This document shows positions 60,468-64,000 of a stretch of DNA of 64,000 nt, piece after piece. The number at the start of each line of letters is the position of its first letter. Positions within the stretch are counted from its first letter, which is position 1. The position numbers and the translations under genes were made by a program. Below the pieces are notes generated by a model. That model was not told where the DNA came from. It ran no database searches and saw only the letters and a program-made list of their open reading frames with translations. Location: positions 310,001 to 374,000 of the forward strand of contig CAJNAR010000007.1 in assembly GCA_905220665.1 (NCBI GenBank). The letters are read 5' to 3'. Source of the stretch: Albugo candida (lineage: Eukaryota > Oomycota > Peronosporomycetes > Albuginales > Albuginaceae).

Positions 60468-62335
60468 TTATAGGCAAGGGGAAGACGCCGAGGTAGAGAC
60501 GACTAAGTCGGAGTGTTCTGCGAGATCCATGCCGGGAGAAGTACTAGACTGCGCCGTATTGTCTTCCGCGCACGGATAGGTGAAGTGAAGGAGACCACAC
60601 GCGTCTCCCACAAATTTTGGTGCGGTCGTAAGCAGAGATGTACCCAGCTCTGATGCGGCCAAAGCCATAAGGACGCTATCTTCCCAAAGTAAAAAAAGAC
60701 TTTGCTGGATAAACGAAGGTTGAGGCTCTGTGACTAAAGCCCCAACGCTGAGGGGATCCATATACAGGGAAGCACCATAGGAGCGAAGGTAAAGGTCGAA
60801 GATAGCCAGAGCCAAAGCAAGTGTTTGAGTTTCTTCATCAGGGAATAACGTAGCCAAGAGAACGTCCCCTGATGGTACGTTTTTTTTCTCCATAGTGATG
60901 TTGGAGTCGACTAACCAGACTGGAAGCGTCTCCATGAGTGATGTTCGGGGCGAATCTGATAGACCGTAGGATTGCATGGTCTCGAACATCGCATGAGTTT
61001 CGATATTGGGAGCCAAGAAAATAGGAAACACAATGGAAGGCTGTGCTGCAATGGCAGCAAGACGTGTTTCGGGGTCACCAAGACCCATAAAGGTGACTTT
61101 GGTATCCTTGATGTGCTTTCGCCGGGCACCTTTGGAGACCAGTTTATTTGGGTCTTTGTGGAGGCATTGTTCTTCCAACATACGTGCGATTGGCTCGCAG
61201 GGGTAAAGTGGGTTGCTGCGAACTACGCCGTTGGGACCCGTGACGATACATGTAATGTCGTGCCCACCTTCATTGTCAATAGGAGAGAAGGCGAGTTGAT
61301 ATTGACTGGGATTAAACGGTACGTCAAAGAACGATTCTTTCTCGTTTGTGCAGGATGATACTGGAATCAGTTCTGCTGCTGGGGTGGGTGGTCGATTTCG
61401 ACAAATAATGTCCTTCGAAACTTGTATCCAAGTGTCGAAAGAGTCCTTGGTAGTGGGGCATACCAAAGATGGGATGTTGTTGGAAGAGCTGACTTTCGCG
61501 GGGGTGTGCGTGGCTGGAAGGTCAATATGTCGAAGTATGTTCTTCGATGGCTTGAATCCTTTAGCGGCTTTTAGTGCTGCTTTCTTAGCCATTATTGTGG
61601 GTAGAGTGACTTGGCTGTACGCACGATGTTTGTGGTGCACGTAAGGTCAGGGAAACCAGCAAAGTAAATTTCCCGTTAAGGTTGTCGTGTTTCCGTAAAG
61701 AGACCCTTTGGGGCGGTTTTGGACCGGAACCAAACTACACGATCCCTTGATTCGATGAGGCCTGGCTTGGTGCTCGGGGTCACCATAAAGGGGATGCCTA
61801 ATGGAAGGAAGTGTTCCACGATCTATTCGTCTGGTAGACCCATTGGCACTTTGTGGAGTTCGACAAAGTACCAGTCACCATAGCGACGGTATGGTTGAAC
61901 CACAAACTGTTTTCCCATACATTGCACTGCAGTGCCGCCGAGTTTTTGGGCCACAGTTTAGTCGAGGCAGTGAAATTTGATACCTCTGATTTTGATGCTG
62001 ACAAAGTCGCACAAAGAGTCCAAGGCCATAGTCCAAGTGGCCGTTTGTGCTTCGAGGTGTAGAGAAAGTAGGATCTCATCCTGGCGAAATGATGCTGTTA
62101 ATCTTGGGGCCGGAATAAACATTTCGATCTTGTCGCATGGATCGATGCGAGATTTTTGTACTTCACGTAAAGCCAGCATTTTGAATGTCGAGGCGGAAGC
62201 ATTAGATGCTACGGCATCTTCAATCGCTTGAAATACGTCTTCGTTTGGGACATAAGGGACTTTGTGGGGGTGATTTTCCCGGAATTTGTTGCGCCATGAT
62301 GTGTCGACATTAGACTGCGGTTTGGTGGAAGCCAT
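60468..62335 (-). pseudogene. LINE ORF1 (gag-like), interrupted
   Basis: The ATG at 62,335 begins MASTKPQSNVDTSWRNKF. The frame stays open to 61,958, then meets in-frame stops (near 61,958, 61,820 and 61,680) while the sequence remains protein-like. A second long frame, 61,640-60,468 (390 codons), continues the ORF in another phase. ORF1 proteins bind the element's RNA and chaperone reverse transcription. I see no zinc knuckle or RRM that I can name. The tandem monomers end a few bases upstream of the ATG. Confidence 0.65.
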
Positions 62336-62346
62336 AAGGGTGGGCT

Positions 62347-62880
62347 TCTACTGCTTCCGAAGAAGTAAAGGCTTGTAAAGGCTAAAGTTGACTGATGCAG
62401 AGAAGGAAAGGTCAAGAAGCCGGGTCTTTGCTTGTTCCAAAGAAGGAAAGGCTAATAAAGCCGGACTTCTGCTTCTACCGAGGAAGGAAAGGCGAGTAAA
62501 AACTGACTTCGCTTCTCTCGAACACGGAAACGCTGGTATAGACGGGCTGATTCTTCTCCCGAAGGAGGAAAAGGCTGGTAAAGACGGGCTGATGCTTCTC
62601 CCGAAGAAGGAAAGGCTGGTAGAGGAGGGCTTGTTCTTCTCTTGAAAAGGAAAGGCTGGTAAGTCGAACTGATTCTTCTCTGGAGAAGGAAAGGCTGGTA
62701 AGTCGGACTGATTCTTCTCTCGAAGAAGGAAAGGCGGTAAAAACCGGTGCCGAATTCTTCCAAAGAATGAAAGGCTAAAAAAGCTGGCGTCGACAGCTTC
62801 CAAAGACGAAAGGCTGGTAAAGACGGGCTTCTGTGATGGAAAGGCTGGGAAAGGCTGGTAAAGGGGGTCGGAAGGCTGTA
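62347..62880 (-). repeat. About 12 tandem units of roughly 40 bp in the LINE 5' UTR
   Basis: On the plus strand each unit starts GAAGGAAAGGCTGGTAA and continues with a variable GACGGGCTGATTCTTCTCCCGAA-like part. Unit lengths are 37-43 bp; the central ones (about 62,560-62,740) are most alike and the outer ones most diverged. The array lies directly upstream of ORF1 on the minus strand. In mouse L1, comparable 5' monomers carry promoter activity; that role here is inference. The units leave an open minus frame, but the peptide is merely repetitive. Confidence 0.85.
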
Positions 62881-62981
62881 AAAAAATCCGCGGAGTGGGT
62901 GTGAAGGGGGTTGCTGATTGGCTCTTTGAAAGTACGGTTTGAATATTACTTGCGCACTAGAGAGCAAAGTTAAAAGTATAT

Positions 62982-63680
62982 AAGGTTGCGCTGGTAGTTT
63001 GGTCTCATAATCACCGAGATGTATACGTACTTTTTGTTCAGAGTATTCTGTTTCACCCACTTTAGTTTTAGGAAGACGAAGATTGTCCTCATACTTGAAA
63101 TCTCTACCTTTACCACGGTTTTTTGGAGCACCCGATTGGTACTTTATATGAATGGCTTTATCATATTGCGTAAATAAATAGATTCCTTTTGGAGCCAATT
63201 TTTAAGAACATGTCAGGATCGAGCATTATAAAATCCTTCGTCCCGTACATTGGCATGTAACCGTTGTGCAAAGTCTTCATGAGATTCGTAGATATTTTCC
63301 AACAACCGCTTATAATACTGGCATAGGTTTGCATCGCGTCTTCTCTCATTTCTGGATTATAGTGCCATTTGAAATCAGAAATGAAAACAGTGCCAGTTAG
63401 TGTTATTACATCCAGAACGCCTCCTGCAAGATAGTTGTATTCTTCGCCCACTTCTGTCTCCGATCTGAGGAAGAAATCCCAGCAACTGTTTACTTTCCCC
63501 ACCCATATAAAACTGCATGAGATATCCATTCAGTTCTACCCTTGCTATCTTGATAGCTAGCCCACAATTCATGCTCTTTTTATTACAGTTGAGCAACAGA
63601 GAACCCTCGACGTGATGGAGATATGCTGATAAGGCTCCAAGCAAGGCGGTGAAGTACGAAAGTGATGGATAGATCTTCAT
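62982..63680 (-). pseudogene. Secreted-protein gene, copy B, 5' half (severed by LINE)
   Basis: The ATG at 63,680 gives MKIYPSLSYFTALLGALSAY, a good signal peptide: a positive residue, a hydrophobic core and a small residue before the probable cleavage region. The mature part has RVELNGYLMQFYMGG, FKWHYNPEMRED, MLDPDMFLK and MAPKGIYLFTQ, matching copy A. Two frameshifts separate these blocks: one near 63,490-63,500, and one extra T near 63,199 relative to copy A. The gene then meets the LINE at 62,981, and its 3' half resumes at 56,097. No family assignment. Confidence 0.7.
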
Positions 63681-64000
63681 TGTGTTCGCTCTTGTTCGAA
63701 TATTGGATTGTGATGACCTTTTGGCTTACGAACCATCACCACTCAATATATGGAAGCGAACAACTTGTGCTACTTCCCTATCGTTGCGTTGTGAGCTCCG
63801 TCCAAATGTATATTCAGCCTGGGGTAGGTTCTAGCTGTATGAGTATTTGTTGGATGTTAGCATCAGGACAGGTGTGCAGATAAGATGCGGTAGTTTCTAA
63901 AGGCTTAGATTAACTTAAGTGAACTAAGGACCTAACATAAGTACTTCCGAATTTAAGCTCCGTGGGTCTTGTTTGTTAGAGATCATCAACAGTATTCAAA
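63681..64000. other. Upstream region of copy B, second copy of the duplicated segment
   Basis: The sequence upstream of the ATG (TGTGTTCGCT...GATTGTGATGACCTTTT...CACTCAATA) matches that upstream of copy A up to the transposon insertion at 39,317. GTATGAGTATTT near 63,837 matches 42,798 beyond the transposon. The shared DNA probably includes the family's promoter. No gene lies between here and the right edge. Confidence 0.6.

Larger units (their letters stand above)
56098..62981 (-). mobile_element. Full-length-looking LINE (APE-type non-LTR retrotransposon), 6,884 bp
   Basis: Flanked by a perfect 14-bp target duplication AAGGTTGCGCTGGT (56,084-56,097 and 62,982-62,995). Both 5' and 3' ends are defined because copy A of the host gene has the empty site. 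On the minus strand the order is: 5' end ATATACTTTTAACTTTGC, tandem monomers, ORF1, ORF2 with endonuclease, reverse transcriptase and a C-terminal zinc motif, about 500 nt of 3' UTR, and the terminal CAGTGTGATGAGATTTGACAA without a long poly-A. Several frameshifts and stops make this copy inactive. Its full length is notable, since most LINE copies are 5' truncated. Confidence 0.9.

Noticed and set aside
60972..61358. Plus-strand ORF of 128 codons
   Set aside because: It is antisense to LINE ORF1.
1..64000. CRISPR arrays, bacterial operons or rRNA genes
   Set aside because: No regularly spaced short repeats of CRISPR type and no rRNA sequence. The spliced genes show this is nuclear eukaryotic DNA; the only short tandem array is the LINE monomer set.

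Overview
The window looks like nuclear DNA of an oomycete, most likely of the white-rust (Albugo-like) type. The reasons are a stramenopile-style myosin with a C-terminal PX domain, canonical eukaryotic genes (PLRG1/Prp46, VPS33, SARNP/Tho1, a CAMK-like kinase), very short GT-AG introns (about 44-71 nt) and compact gene spacing. The genus is an inference. I solved exon structures by hand and kept a model only when reading frame and family conservation agreed across each junction.

Layout. 1-0.83 kb: 5' part of a Tc1/mariner-like DNA transposon running off the left edge. 1.6-2.1 kb: a spliced gene of unknown function. 5.07-7.52 kb: a WD40-type protein. 7.5-11.1 kb: no gene, but a near-perfect 201-bp palindrome. 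11.1-12.9 kb: a three-exon CAMK-like kinase. 12.9-18.0 kb: no gene. 18.0-29.2 kb: a dense housekeeping block, with PX-myosin, SARNP-like and ten-exon PLRG1 on the minus strand, then divergently a duplicated zinc-module protein and VPS33 on the plus strand. VPS33 starts 16 bp after its neighbour's stop. 31.8-36.8 kb: a small membrane protein and an intron-rich C2/transmembrane (MCTP-like) gene with an incomplete model.

36.8-64 kb is accessory DNA. A segment of about 2.5-3 kb is present twice in direct orientation (36.76-39.32 kb continuing at 42.77 kb; 54.02-56.10 kb continuing at 62.98-63.86 kb). It carries an unidentified gene remnant (plus) and a gene for a predicted secreted protein (minus). 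Copy 1 is interrupted just upstream of its secreted gene by a Tc1/mariner-like element (TA duplication, 12-bp inverted ends). That element contains a tRNA-derived SINE, which contains a second tRNA-derived SINE. Copy 2 is split inside its secreted gene by a 6.9-kb LINE with a 14-bp target duplication. The SINE and the LINE end in almost the same 3' tail, suggesting that the LINE machinery mobilised the SINE. A decayed Ty1/copia element (43.50-47.89 kb), with a primer site matching the initiator-tRNA anticodon arm, and several decayed genes, including a kinase remnant, lie between the two copies.

The housekeeping genes serve unrelated core processes: actin-based transport, mRNA export, splicing and endolysosomal fusion. 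The most unusual material is the nested transposon history around the duplicated secreted-protein genes, the LINE's tandem 5' monomers, the palindrome, and the protein with two identical-spacing CX2CX9CX5H modules.
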